A stretch of 64,000 nucleotides of DNA. Origin: Acidobacteriota bacterium (lineage in GTDB: Bacteria > Acidobacteriota > Terriglobia > Bryobacterales > Bryobacteraceae). Both the position numbers and the translations under genes were made by a program. The stretch is taken from NCBI GenBank assembly GCA_014584705.1, contig JACTMJ010000030.1:62001-126000 (forward strand), written 5' to 3'. Below the pieces are notes generated by a model. That model saw only the letters and a list, made by a program, of their open reading frames with translations, made no database searches and was not told the DNA's origin. Below, piece after piece: positions 8,810-17,412 of the stretch (its first letter is position 1; the number at the start of each line of letters is the position of its first letter).

Positions 8810-9511
8810 TTGGACACACGTATTGCCACCTTGCTTGCATCCTGGGAGATCGCCCCGGAGATTCGCCATTTCATTTTCGCCGTGGAGAGTGAGCGGGAAC
8901 TCTCGTTTCTGCCGGGCCAGTTCGTTTCGTTCACCGACGAAATTGACGGCAAGGCGATCACGCGCGCCTATTCGATCGCGTCGCTCCCCGAGGGGAACCG
9001 CTTTGAGCTTTGCCTGAACCTCGTAAAGGATGGCCGGTTCTCCCCGAAGTTGTTTGCAATGCGGCCCGGCGATTCCGTCCCGATGAAAGGGCCGCTCGGG
9101 ACCTTTACCCTGAGCGATCCATCGAAGGAATCGCTTCATATTGCCGTGGGGACCGGCATTGCCCCGATTCGCGGATTGCTGCTCGAAGCCCGGCGTGTGG
9201 GCGCGGCACCCTCCACTTTGATTTACGGAGCGCGCTACGAGCACGGCCTGTTGTATCGCGATGAGTTCGAAGCCATGGAGCGGGAAGCAGGCACGGACCG
9301 CTTCCGTTTTCACCCCACGCTCACGCGGCCAGCGGAATCCTGGAAGGGCGCCACCGGACGCGTGCAGGAGCACCTGGAGAAGGCGCTCGAAGGAAAGAAC
9401 GGGGTGAACGTCTATATTTGCGGCATGAAGGAAATGGTGAACAGCGTTCGCGCGTGGCTAAAAGAACGGGGCATGGACCGCAAGCAAATTCACTACGAAA
9501 AATACGATTGA
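8810..9511 (+). CDS. Ferredoxin-NADP+ reductase-type FAD oxidoreductase
   Basis: A soluble protein of about 233 residues with the two-domain FNR fold. The FAD-binding domain contains RAYSIAS (flavin-contacting R-x-Y-S motif) and the segment GPLGTFTL. The NAD(P)H domain begins with VGTGIAPIRGLLLEARR and contains the late YICGMKEMV motif. It should move electrons between NADPH and a ferredoxin or flavodoxin in the cytoplasm. The likely start is the TTG at 8810, 8 nt after AGGAG at 8797-8801; a TTG at 8804 is too close to that site. No partner ferredoxin gene is adjacent. Confidence 0.87.
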   Translation: MDTRIATLLASWEIAPEIRHFIFAVESERELSFLPGQFVSFTDEIDGKAITRAYSIASLPEGNRFELCLNLVKDGRFSPKLFAMRPGDSVPMKGPLGTFTLSDPSKESLHIAVGTGIAPIRGLLLEARRVGAAPSTLIYGARYEHGLLYRDEFEAMEREAGTDRFRFHPTLTRPAESWKGATGRVQEHLEKALEGKNGVNVYICGMKEMVNSVRAWLKERGMDRKQIHYEKYD

Positions 9512-9558
9512 CCGCGCCGGTGCGTTCGCCGGCCGGCCGAGCCGTTCGCGTCCGGCGC

Positions 9559-10380
9559 TCAGCCTGCTTCCGCCTTGCGCCGCTGATAGATTCCCGCGGT
9601 ATAGCAGCCTGCCGCCCTCGCCCCTCCGTCGACGCCCAGCACTTGCCCGGTGATGTAGTCCGAACCCGGAAGGGCGAAGAATAGCGCCGCGTGCGCCACA
9701 TCTTCCCGCGTCGCGAGACGCCGGGCCGGGATGCTGAGCGCCCGCTCGCGCAGCGCCTCTTCCCCATAGAGCTGCACCATCATCTTGTTCATCACCGGAC
9801 CGGGAGCCACGGCGTTCACCGTAATGCCATGCTCGGCGAGTTCAACGGCCATCACGCGAGTGAGGCTCTCGAGCGCCGCCTTCACCGGCCCGTACGCCGT
9901 AAAGCCGGGCCCGCCCATTCCGGCCGCGATGCTCGATATGTGGATGATGCGGCCGCACTTGCGGGTCAGCATATCGCGGGTGACCGCCTGCGAGCAGTAG
10001 AGCGCCGCGCTCATGTGGACATCCAGATGCTGTTGCCACAGCGCGGCGCTGAAGTTGAGGAACGGTTCCATCTTCACTTCGCCGGCGTTATTCACAAGAA
10101 TATCGACGCGCCCAAAACGCGCGATCGCGGCCGCCACCAGCGCATCGCACTCCTCCTTCGACGAGAGGCCGCCCACGAAGGGCTCGGCGACGCCTCCCGC
10201 ATCCCGGATTTCGGCAACGGCTTCCGAAACGCGCCCGGAATTCCTTCCACAAATGGCGAGCGAAGCGCCCTGCCGAGCGAACTCGGCCGCAATCGCCCTG
10301 CCGATTCCATTGCTTGAGCCCGTCACCAGCGCCACCTGATCGGCCAACGGACGCATTCCATGCATGCTTGCTTGCTCCAT
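9559..10380 (-). CDS. Short-chain dehydrogenase/reductase
   Basis: A 273-residue SDR of the classical type. It has the N-terminal nucleotide-binding motif TGSSNGIG, the NNAG motif (VDILVNNAGE), the catalytic Ser in HISSIAAG and the catalytic pair in Y-G-P-V-K. The C-terminal part ends in the usual SDYITGQVLGVDGGARA segment. The closest flavour is the FabG/3-oxoacyl reductase group, but substrate cannot be told from sequence. The ATG at 10380 is preferred to an upstream start because the added residues are not part of the fold. It converges with the FNR-type gene. Confidence 0.88.
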   Translation of the reverse strand: MEQASMHGMRPLADQVALVTGSSNGIGRAIAAEFARQGASLAICGRNSGRVSEAVAEIRDAGGVAEPFVGGLSSKEECDALVAAAIARFGRVDILVNNAGEVKMEPFLNFSAALWQQHLDVHMSAALYCSQAVTRDMLTRKCGRIIHISSIAAGMGGPGFTAYGPVKAALESLTRVMAVELAEHGITVNAVAPGPVMNKMMVQLYGEEALRERALSIPARRLATREDVAHAALFFALPGSDYITGQVLGVDGGARAAGCYTAGIYQRRKAEAG

Positions 10381-10838
10381 CTTGTCCGGAGAGATTCCAG
10401 GAGATTTCGGCGGGCCGCGCGGGATGAGAGAAGCGACGAGGGTTCTCAAAAAAGCGACCGGAGCCGTCTGCCCCCTATAGGCTACATGATTTTATCCGAT
10501 TAGATTCCCATGGGGGGATGGCGCGAGCACTCCGGATGAGCGGAGCCGTGGTGCGCCACGGGAAACACCTCAACCCGCGAGGACTTTTGCTGAGCGCCCG
10601 GAAACATCGGAGGTCGCCTGCGCTCGGAAATCCTTGCAAACGGGTGGAAGGACGGCGAAAGCGGATTCGGAGACGAACGAACAACCCGAAAATCTACTTA
10701 GTACGGATGGTACAGACCCTCCAATTTGTCTTAAACTTAGAGAGTATTCCAAAAATTTCAGGCGGTGCGACCAAGCGGGCCGCACCGGAGGGTTTCTCCG
10801 GTAAACCGGCCGGCGGAAACCACAAGGAGTGGTGCAGG
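10381..10838. other. Leader region of the first TonB-dependent receptor
   Basis: The region between the divergent SDR and receptor genes. An open frame runs through it in phase with the receptor from 10518, but that stretch is Arg-rich and signal-less. The real start, with AAGGAG, is at 10839. Two mutually exclusive hairpins at its end are listed separately. I see no small gene in it. Confidence 0.45.
10763..10801 (+). promoter_or_regulatory. Two overlapping, mutually exclusive hairpins in the receptor leader
   Basis: CGGTGCG (10763-10769) pairs perfectly with CGCACCG (10781-10787). CCGGAG (10785-10790) pairs perfectly with CTCCGG (10796-10801). The two hairpins share bases 10785-10787, so both cannot form fully at once. 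They end 23 bases before the AAGGAG of the receptor gene. This arrangement could be an attenuation-type switch, but no known riboswitch consensus was recognised. Confidence 0.3.
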
Positions 10839-13800
10839 ATGCGCGTTTTCGGGCTCAGTTATCTGTGTTTATTGTTTCTGGTATCGAACGTCACGGCCCA
10901 AACCAACACGTCTCTTCGCGGCGTGGTGACGGATATGACAGGCGCCGTGGTTCCGGGAGCGGCGCTGACCCTTACGAATACATCCACGGCAGCGGAACGG
11001 AGCGCCAGTTCCGGCGAAGACGGGAACTACATATTCACCCAGGTCACGCCGGGGCTCTATCGCCTCAAGGCGAGTGCGGCGGGATTCAACGATTTGGAGA
11101 TCAACCACCTGCGGCTTCTTGTGAACCAGCCGGCGACGCAGGACGTGACGTTTGAGAAGATCGGTCCGATAGCGGAAACGATCTCCGTCACGGCGGATGC
11201 CGTGCAGCTCAACACCACGGATGCGTCTCTTGGCAATGCCATGGGCACAAAGCCCGTGATCGAACTGCCTTTCAACGCCCGCAATGTGGTGGGGTTGCTC
11301 TCGCTTCAGCCCGGCGTGCTCTATGTGAAAGAGGATGCAGACCGCGCCAACGGTGACTCCCGCAGCGGCAACGTTAACGGCGCGAGGAACGACCAATCCA
11401 ACATCACGCTGGATGGCGTGGACGTGAACGACCAGATGAACCGGGATCCGTTTTCGTCCGTGCTCCGCGTGACGCTCGATTCCGTGCAGGAGTTCCGTAC
11501 CGTCACCTTGAATGCGCAAGCCGATCAGGGGCGGTCTTCGGGCGCGCAGGTGTCGATGATCACCAGAAGCGGCACCAACGATCTGCATGGCTCGGCATAC
11601 TGGTTTCACCGGAACAATGCGACTTCCGCGAACGATTTCTTTCTGAAAAGATCGCAGCTTGAGAGCGGCGAGGAGAACAAGCCTCCGAAGCTGATCCGGA
11701 ACATTGGCGGGGCGTCGCTTGGCGGTCCGCTCGTGCGCAACCGCTGGTTTCTGTTCGGCAATTGGGAGCAGCGCCAGGATCGCAGCGATACGGTTGTGCT
11801 CCGTTATGTTCCCACCGCGCAAATGCGGCAGGGAATTCTGCGCTACCCCACCGCTTCCGGGGGGACCGCGTCCGTCACGCCGGAGCAGCTTCGCCAGGTC
11901 GACCCCAGGGGCGTGAATCCAGCGATTCTTTCCGTCTTTCAGCAGTATCCGCTTCCCAATGATTTCGGGGTGGGCGACGCGCTGAACATCGCCGGCTACC
12001 GGTTTGTTTCCTCGACGCCGCTGACGTGGAACACCTACGTCGCGAAGACCGATTACAACCTGGACGCCGCCGGCAACCACCATCTGTTCGTGCGTGGCAA
12101 TCTGCAGAACGACCGCGTCAGCGGCGAGCAGCAGTTCCCCGGCATGGCCGCGAATTCCGCGAACCTGACGAACTCGAAGGGCATCGCCGTTGGGCTCACT
12201 TCCGTGCTCGGCGCGAACGTTGTGAACGACTTCCGTTGGGGCCTAACCCGCCAGGGTTTCGAGATTGCGGGGATCGCCACGACACCCCAGGTTGTGTTCC
12301 GCACGATTGACTCGCTGATCGGGGCGGACCGCAATTTCCGGTCTCTCATTCCGGTTAACACCATCGCCAATACGACGACCTGGACGAAGGGAGACCACAC
12401 GTTCAGCTTCGGCGGGCAGTTGCGTGCCGTCCGTAACGACCGCCTGACGAACCAAAGCTCGTTCTCGTCGGCGTCCATAAACGGTTCCTGGCTGGTTGAC
12501 AGCGGTGCGGAATTGAACGCACCTTTCGGCGACATGGACCCCCTCTTTGTCGGGTCTTTTCAGGACGCGGCTGTATCGCTTCTCGGTTTGGTGACACAAG
12601 GCGACGCACAGTACAACTATCTTGCCGACGGCACAATTCTCGCCCAGGGCGAGCCCGTTCAGCGCAATTTCAACAACAACGAATATGAGCTGTTCGCTTC
12701 CGACTCGTGGCGAATCAAGCCAAACCTCACGATCACGGCAGGGCTCCGCTGGAGTCTGATGCCTCCCGTGGAGGAAGCGAACGGACAACAGCTATCCTCC
12801 GACATGCCCCTCAGTTCCTGGTTCGGGCTGCGCGCGTATCTGGCGGACCAGGGTCGCTCCCAGGCGGAAGCTCCGCCAATTTCCTTCGTCACGAAGGAGG
12901 ACCCGCGCTGGCGACCGCTCTACCCATTCCACAAGAAGAATTTCGCTCCAAGGCTCGGCCTCGCCTGGTCTCCTGGATTCAACGACGGTCTTGGAAAGTT
13001 TCTGTTCGGGGGCGCTGGCAAGACATCCGTCCGCGCGGGCTGGGGCATGTTCTACGACTCCTTCGGCCAAGGCATCCTGCGCCGCTTTGACGCCACTGCA
13101 TTTGGTCTCTCGAATACGCTAACCAACCGATCGGCCGAGCTGAGTGCAACCAGCGCGCCCCGCTTCACCAGCTTCACGGAGATTCCGAATGGAGTTCTGG
13201 AGCCGGCGCCGCCCACTGTCTTCCCGGCCACGTACCCGGATATTTTTGCAATCACGAACTCCGTGGACGATAGCCTGGTGCCTCCCTACAGCATGACGAT
13301 GAATTTCAATATCGGCCGGGATTTCGGGGATGGCATTTTCGTGCAGGCAGGCTACGCGGGCCGGTTGGGACGCCGCCTGATGTCGCAAACGGACATGGCC
13401 GCGGCCACCAATCTTAAGGATGCACAATCCGGGCAGACCTACTTCCAGGCCGCGACCGCGTTGGCCAGGTTGGGCCTCGCCGGGACCGATATCGAAGATG
13501 TGAAGCCCCTTCCGTTCTTCGAGAACAACTTCCCCGGACTTGCTGAACCAGGCCTATCCGCTACGCAGGTAGCGTACGATTACATCTCCGGGGTTGCGCC
13601 AGACTATACCTACGCGCTGTTCCTGCTTGACCCGGTCTTTGGTACAAGCAAATTCGGACCCAATGCGATGTTCAATTCGCAATATTCGTTCCTTTCCGCC
13701 TGGCGGAACATGGGCAGCAGCGACTACCACTCCTTCCAGCTCAACGCCAGAAAGAACTGGGACAATGGCGACTTGATCGATTTTAACTATACGTTCTCGA

Positions 13801-14507
13801 AATCGATCGATCTTACGTCGTCCGCGGAACGCGTCGGTTACTCCACCGGGGTAATCGCGAATCCCTGGGAGCCGGGCCTTTCCCGTGCGGTCTCCGATTT
13901 CGATACAACGCATCAGTTCGCGGCGAGCGCCGTTTACAGCCTCCCCTTTGGCTCCGGCCGTCGCTATATGACAAACGCCAACGGATTGATGAATGCACTC
14001 TTCGGCGGATGGCAGCTTTCCACCGTCTGGCGCGCCACTTCGGGGTTCCCGACCGCACCGGGCAACGGCGCCTATTGGCCAACGAACTGGCAGCTTGGCG
14101 GGAATGCGCGTGTGGTGGGAAGGATCCCGTCTACAGGTGGCACGAACAATGCTCCGTCAGCCGTGGAATCCAGCGATTCGAAGGGAGGCCCGAATATCTT
14201 TGCCGACCCGAAAGCGGGCTTGGCGGCGTTTGACTTTGAATTGCCGGGCGGTGTGGGTGCTCGCAACATCATGCGCGGAGAAGGTGTGTTCCAGTGGGAC
14301 ACCAACCTCGCGAAGAGCTTCACCATGCCCTGGAACGAGAACCACCGGTTGCAGTTCCGCTGGGAGGCCTACAACATCCTGAACACCGTCCGCTTTGATG
14401 TCTATACGATGTCAATGGATTTAAGCACGGTCTCCACCTTCGGCAACTATACGAGCACGCTCACGGAGCCGCGCATCATGCAGTTCGGGTTGCGCTACGA
14501 TTTTTGA
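10839..14507 (+). CDS. Oar-like TonB-dependent receptor with carboxypeptidase-regulatory domain
   Basis: A 1222-residue outer-membrane protein. An N-terminal signal peptide ends near VTAQ. Residues from about 24 to 105 form a carboxypeptidase regulatory-like beta-sandwich (SLRGVVTDMTGAVVPGA and GNYIFTQVTPGLYRLKASAAGF). A plug follows with NITLDGVDVNDQ and MITRSGTNDLHGSAYWFHR. The long remainder is beta-barrel, ending in LRYDF, with the C-terminal aromatic residue used by the BAM machinery. Such proteins are greatly expanded in Acidobacteria and are thought to import oligosaccharides or other large substrates; the ligand is unknown. The start is set by AAGGAG at 10824-10829. A strong terminator follows. 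Confidence 0.93.
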   Translation: MRVFGLSYLCLLFLVSNVTAQTNTSLRGVVTDMTGAVVPGAALTLTNTSTAAERSASSGEDGNYIFTQVTPGLYRLKASAAGFNDLEINHLRLLVNQPATQDVTFEKIGPIAETISVTADAVQLNTTDASLGNAMGTKPVIELPFNARNVVGLLSLQPGVLYVKEDADRANGDSRSGNVNGARNDQSNITLDGVDVNDQMNRDPFSSVLRVTLDSVQEFRTVTLNAQADQGRSSGAQVSMITRSGTNDLHGSAYWFHRNNATSANDFFLKRSQLESGEENKPPKLIRNIGGASLGGPLVRNRWFLFGNWEQRQDRSDTVVLRYVPTAQMRQGILRYPTASGGTASVTPEQLRQVDPRGVNPAILSVFQQYPLPNDFGVGDALNIAGYRFVSSTPLTWNTYVAKTDYNLDAAGNHHLFVRGNLQNDRVSGEQQFPGMAANSANLTNSKGIAVGLTSVLGANVVNDFRWGLTRQGFEIAGIATTPQVVFRTIDSLIGADRNFRSLIPVNTIANTTTWTKGDHTFSFGGQLRAVRNDRLTNQSSFSSASINGSWLVDSGAELNAPFGDMDPLFVGSFQDAAVSLLGLVTQGDAQYNYLADGTILAQGEPVQRNFNNNEYELFASDSWRIKPNLTITAGLRWSLMPPVEEANGQQLSSDMPLSSWFGLRAYLADQGRSQAEAPPISFVTKEDPRWRPLYPFHKKNFAPRLGLAWSPGFNDGLGKFLFGGAGKTSVRAGWGMFYDSFGQGILRRFDATAFGLSNTLTNRSAELSATSAPRFTSFTEIPNGVLEPAPPTVFPATYPDIFAITNSVDDSLVPPYSMTMNFNIGRDFGDGIFVQAGYAGRLGRRLMSQTDMAAATNLKDAQSGQTYFQAATALARLGLAGTDIEDVKPLPFFENNFPGLAEPGLSATQVAYDYISGVAPDYTYALFLLDPVFGTSKFGPNAMFNSQYSFLSAWRNMGSSDYHSFQLNARKNWDNGDLIDFNYTFSKSIDLTSSAERVGYSTGVIANPWEPGLSRAVSDFDTTHQFAASAVYSLPFGSGRRYMTNANGLMNALFGGWQLSTVWRATSGFPTAPGNGAYWPTNWQLGGNARVVGRIPSTGGTNNAPSAVESSDSKGGPNIFADPKAGLAAFDFELPGGVGARNIMRGEGVFQWDTNLAKSFTMPWNENHRLQFRWEAYNILNTVRFDVYTMSMDLSTVSTFGNYTSTLTEPRIMQFGLRYDF

Positions 14508-14542
14508 TCGATGCCCACGCGGCAGATCGCGCCAAGAGCAAT

Positions 14543-14573
14543 AAAAAAGGGAGCCGCTTTGCGGCTCCCTTTT
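14543..14573 (+). terminator. Rho-independent terminator, bidirectional
   Basis: A 9-bp GC-rich stem (GGGAGCCGC, 14549-14557, with GCGGCTCCC, 14561-14569) closes a TTT loop and is extended by A-T pairs on both sides. It lies 35 bases after the receptor stop. The flanking A-run means it can also terminate the minus-strand gene that ends at 14604. Confidence 0.9.
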
Positions 14574-14603
14574 CTGTTTCCGTGCCTCCTGAATTGTCTC
14601 CGT

Positions 14604-14885
14604 CTAGTGGCGGGCTTCATCGAGCAAATCGCAAATTGTCCGCAGATAGGCTTCCGCCGTCTTGTTTGGCATATCCGTGCCGTGGCGTGCGGCAATGCGG
14701 TCAATCGCGACACCGAAGCAATCCGGCTCCACGAGTTCGAAGGCCCGGTCCACAATCTTTTTGACGTCCTGCGCGGCTGCCGTACTGCCGGCTAAAGACT
14801 CCTCGGCCGCCGTGCATTCCATCAACAGGCTGCCGACAACACGTCCGATCTTCGCCTTGATGCGAGAGACATTTGCCATGTCCAT
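14604..14885 (-). CDS. Small soluble protein of unknown function
   Basis: A 93-residue, mostly helical protein without signal peptide, membrane segment or recognised motif. It begins with VSRIKAKIGRVVGSLLMECTAAEE, has two cysteines and ends in a predicted helix (AEAYLRTICDLLDEARH). A strong GGAGGAGG site 7 nt upstream of the ATG at 14885 and the terminator after its stop support a real gene. No functional clue comes from the neighbours. Confidence 0.7.
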   Translation of the reverse strand: MDMANVSRIKAKIGRVVGSLLMECTAAEESLAGSTAAAQDVKKIVDRAFELVEPDCFGVAIDRIAARHGTDMPNKTAEAYLRTICDLLDEARH

Positions 14886-15011
14886 AGGGAAGCCTCCTCC
14901 GGGGCGCAGGGATGCGCCGAAATCTGCTAATCCAGTTAATGCTGTCTGGAACTAGGAATTCTACCGGATTCCCAATTTCCCCGCCACTTCCCCGTTTGCG
15001 GTAGGTGCGCG

Positions 15012-16514
15012 CTAGCCGGGCGGACGCCAATCGTCGCGACTCCGAACGTTGCTGCCCGGAGCGGGGAAGCGCTTCACGCCAGGAGCGGGCGCGAACTCCG
15101 GATTTGGCTGCGTTGGCATCGTCGCGCCGGTGCGCTTCATCCAGGCCAGCATCTCTTTGAGGAGAGCGTCTCGTTGCGCCGGCCGCTTCGATGCCAGATC
15201 GACGCGTTCGCCAACGTCGTCGCGCAGGTTGTACAACTCCACGGCGGCATTGGAATCGCGCTTGTCCCATCCGCCGTCGAGCTGCCACTCCTCGTGATAA
15301 AGCAGGAGCTTCCAATCGCCCTTGCGCATGGCGGTTACGGGCCGGGTCCGAAAGACCGGGTCCCGCCCGCGCACCACGGGATCGTTGAGATAACCGGGGA
15401 AGTGCCAGTAGATCGCCCGGTTTCCGAGCGCGCGCTCGCCGCGCAAAAGTGGCGTCAGGCTCGCGCCGTCGAGCGGGTAACCGGCCGGAGGCCGCGCTCC
15501 CGCAACGTCGAGGAAGGTGGGGTAGAAATCCAAATTGATCACGGGAGTTTCGCAGGTGCTTCCCGCCTTCACTGTGCCGGGCCAGCGGACGAGCATCGGC
15601 TCCCGGATGCCGCCCTCGTAGTAGGCGCCCTTGCTGCCCCGCAGCGGCTCCTGCGACGATTGCTGCGTGCCGCCGTTGTCGGACGTGAACAGCACCAGCG
15701 TGTTCTGTTCCAATCCCAGTTCCTTGAGCTTGTCGAGCAGGACTCCCACCGCGGCATCAAGGTCGTAGAGGCAGGCGGCGTACATGGTCGCGCCATGTTG
15801 CTTGCCCTTCGGCTTTGCCTCAAAGTGCTTGATCGAAGCTGGGCGCGCTTCGAGCGTCGTGTGGATCGCGTGCTGCGCCACATAGCAGAGGAACGGGCGC
15901 TCCCGGTTGGTCTCCATGAAATTGCAGGCCGCGGCCGCGATCGAAAATAGCCCCTTGGGGTCGTCTTCCATATCTCGCTTCCGGTTGGGTTCCGGGAAAC
16001 GCGAGTCGTAGTAGGTCCGGAAACCCTGCGCCATGGGCTCACTGCCGTTGCTGTTGCCCAAATGCCACTTGCCGAACAAGCCGGTCGTGTAACCCGCTTC
16101 CCGCATTGCCTCGCCGAAGGTGATCTTGTCCGGGTCCAGGTTAACCTCGTTGGGAACCGGCAGCATCCGCATCTCGTTCACCGGCCCGCGCTTGGTGCTT
16201 TGCACGGCATATACCGCGTGGCGGGGAGTAACCTGGCCGGAGAGCAGGCAGGCGCGGCTGGGGGCGCAATTGGCGGCGCTGGCGTAGGCGTTGGTGAAGG
16301 CCATCCCCTCGCGGCGCAAGCCGTCCAGACGAGGGGTTTCCATGAAATCCGAACCGTTGAACGGCACATCGCGCCAGCCGAGATCGTCGGCGAAAATGAA
16401 CAGGATGTTCGGCGGCCGTTGCGGTTGCGCGTGAAGGTGAGAGGCTGCCGCCGCCGCAATTCCGCCGAACAGGACGCTGCGTCGGGAAAGGACCCCGCGG
16501 TGAAACCGCTGCAT
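15012..16514 (-). CDS. Sulfatase, Tat-exported
   Basis: A protein of about 500 residues of the alkaline phosphatase/sulfatase superfamily. The N-terminal SRRSVLFGG with a following hydrophobic stretch looks like a Tat signal. Metal ligands appear in ADDLG (residues 42-46). The formylglycine motif is C-A-P-S-R with Cys83, so it needs a formylglycine-generating enzyme; none is in the window. Later features include GKWHLGN and TSDNGG. It should hydrolyse a sulfate ester outside the cytoplasm, probably on a polysaccharide. The ATG at 16514 is preferred over a frame reaching 16667 because it directly precedes the Tat motif. Confidence 0.9.
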   Translation of the reverse strand: MQRFHRGVLSRRSVLFGGIAAAAASHLHAQPQRPPNILFIFADDLGWRDVPFNGSDFMETPRLDGLRREGMAFTNAYASAANCAPSRACLLSGQVTPRHAVYAVQSTKRGPVNEMRMLPVPNEVNLDPDKITFGEAMREAGYTTGLFGKWHLGNSNGSEPMAQGFRTYYDSRFPEPNRKRDMEDDPKGLFSIAAAACNFMETNRERPFLCYVAQHAIHTTLEARPASIKHFEAKPKGKQHGATMYAACLYDLDAAVGVLLDKLKELGLEQNTLVLFTSDNGGTQQSSQEPLRGSKGAYYEGGIREPMLVRWPGTVKAGSTCETPVINLDFYPTFLDVAGARPPAGYPLDGASLTPLLRGERALGNRAIYWHFPGYLNDPVVRGRDPVFRTRPVTAMRKGDWKLLLYHEEWQLDGGWDKRDSNAAVELYNLRDDVGERVDLASKRPAQRDALLKEMLAWMKRTGATMPTQPNPEFAPAPGVKRFPAPGSNVRSRDDWRPPG

Positions 16515-16644
16515 ACGATGAAATCCCCCTTTGATGAGAAACTCCACAATACACCACGCGGGTTTGGAGTTGGCGCGAACGTCACGTTGCCCGCAGTGCG
16601 GGATCACCGTGCCATGCGCGGCGCGGACAGGAGAGAATAGGCCC

Positions 16645-17394
16645 GTGGCCTCGCTCAACGACCTCAAGCTTGCCTACCGCCTCTTCATGCGGGCATACCC
16701 ATACCGAAGCGTGGAATGGACACCTGGCGCCGCGCTCAGGAAGCCGCTATCGGAAGCCACGCTGGCCGTGGTGACAACGGCCGGGTTCTATCTCCCCACG
16801 CAGAGGCCGTTTGACGCCTCCATTCGTGGCGGAGATTGGAGCTACCGCGAGATTCCATCGCAAGCGGATCTCGATTCGCTGCTCATCGGCCACAAGAGCG
16901 ATGCTTTCGACCATGCGGGGATCGAAGCCGATAAGAACCTAGCTTTGCCGCTGGACCGCCTGCGGGAATTGGAAGCGGACGGGGAACTCGGCGGGCTCGC
17001 GCCGATGCACTACAGCTTCATGGGGTCTTTGACCGCACCCCGCCGCCTCATTGCGGAGAGCGCTCCAGCCGTCGCGGAGGCTCTGAAGCAGGCCGAAGTG
17101 GACGCAGTGCTTCTGACCCCGGTGTGACCGATGTGCCATCAGTCCGTCGGACTGATTCAGAGTGTTATCGAAGCGGCGGGAATCCCCACGGTCTCGATTT
17201 CCCTGCTACGGGAGGTGACCGAAAACGTGAAGCCGCCCAGGGTGCTTTTCGTTGACCGGCCGCTGGGCTTCCCGCTTGGTTATCCGGGGCGCAAACAAGT
17301 GCAGCGCGAGATCCTGCGACAGGCTCTCGCGCTGCTGAGAAAACATCCTTTACCGGTATGGCGGAACGCGGCATTCGAGCAGCGTGCGGAATAA
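16645..17394 (+). CDS. Glycine/betaine/proline reductase selenoprotein B-like protein with in-frame UGA (Sec161)
   Basis: The frame is open from GTG 16645 (AGGAGAG 9 nt upstream) to TAA 17394 except for one TGA at 17125-17127. The halves join into one family-like protein of 249 residues. Upstream it reads TTAGFYLP...FDHAG...MGSL and VDAVLLTPV. Downstream it reads PMCHQSVGLIQ and EAAGIPTVSIS, typical of the GrdB/PrdB selenoprotein B family. Reading TGA as selenocysteine gives U-P-M-C, a UxxC redox motif. A SECIS-like hairpin follows at the right distance. A TGA mutation that made a pseudogene is the alternative, but the hairpin and an intact downstream frame speak against it. Selenocysteine machinery must be encoded elsewhere. 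The substrate is unknown. Confidence 0.8.
17128..17156 (+). promoter_or_regulatory. Bacterial SECIS-like hairpin after the UGA codon
   Basis: ATCAGTCC (17138-17145) pairs perfectly with GGACTGAT (17149-17156), closing a GTC loop. The loop begins 18 bases after the TGA and starts with G then T. These features match the rules for bacterial SECIS elements: a coding-region stem-loop just 3' of UGA, a short loop with an early G, and a UGA-to-loop distance of roughly 16-37 bases. It should recruit SelB with Sec-tRNA. Confidence 0.72.
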
Positions 17395-17412
17395 GCGGTA
17401 CGGGATTTGTTC

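Noticed and set aside
10869..12083. A 404-codon minus-strand frame over the first TonB-dependent receptor
   Set aside because: The receptor frame shows the signal peptide, regulatory domain and plug in order; the antisense frame has no family content.
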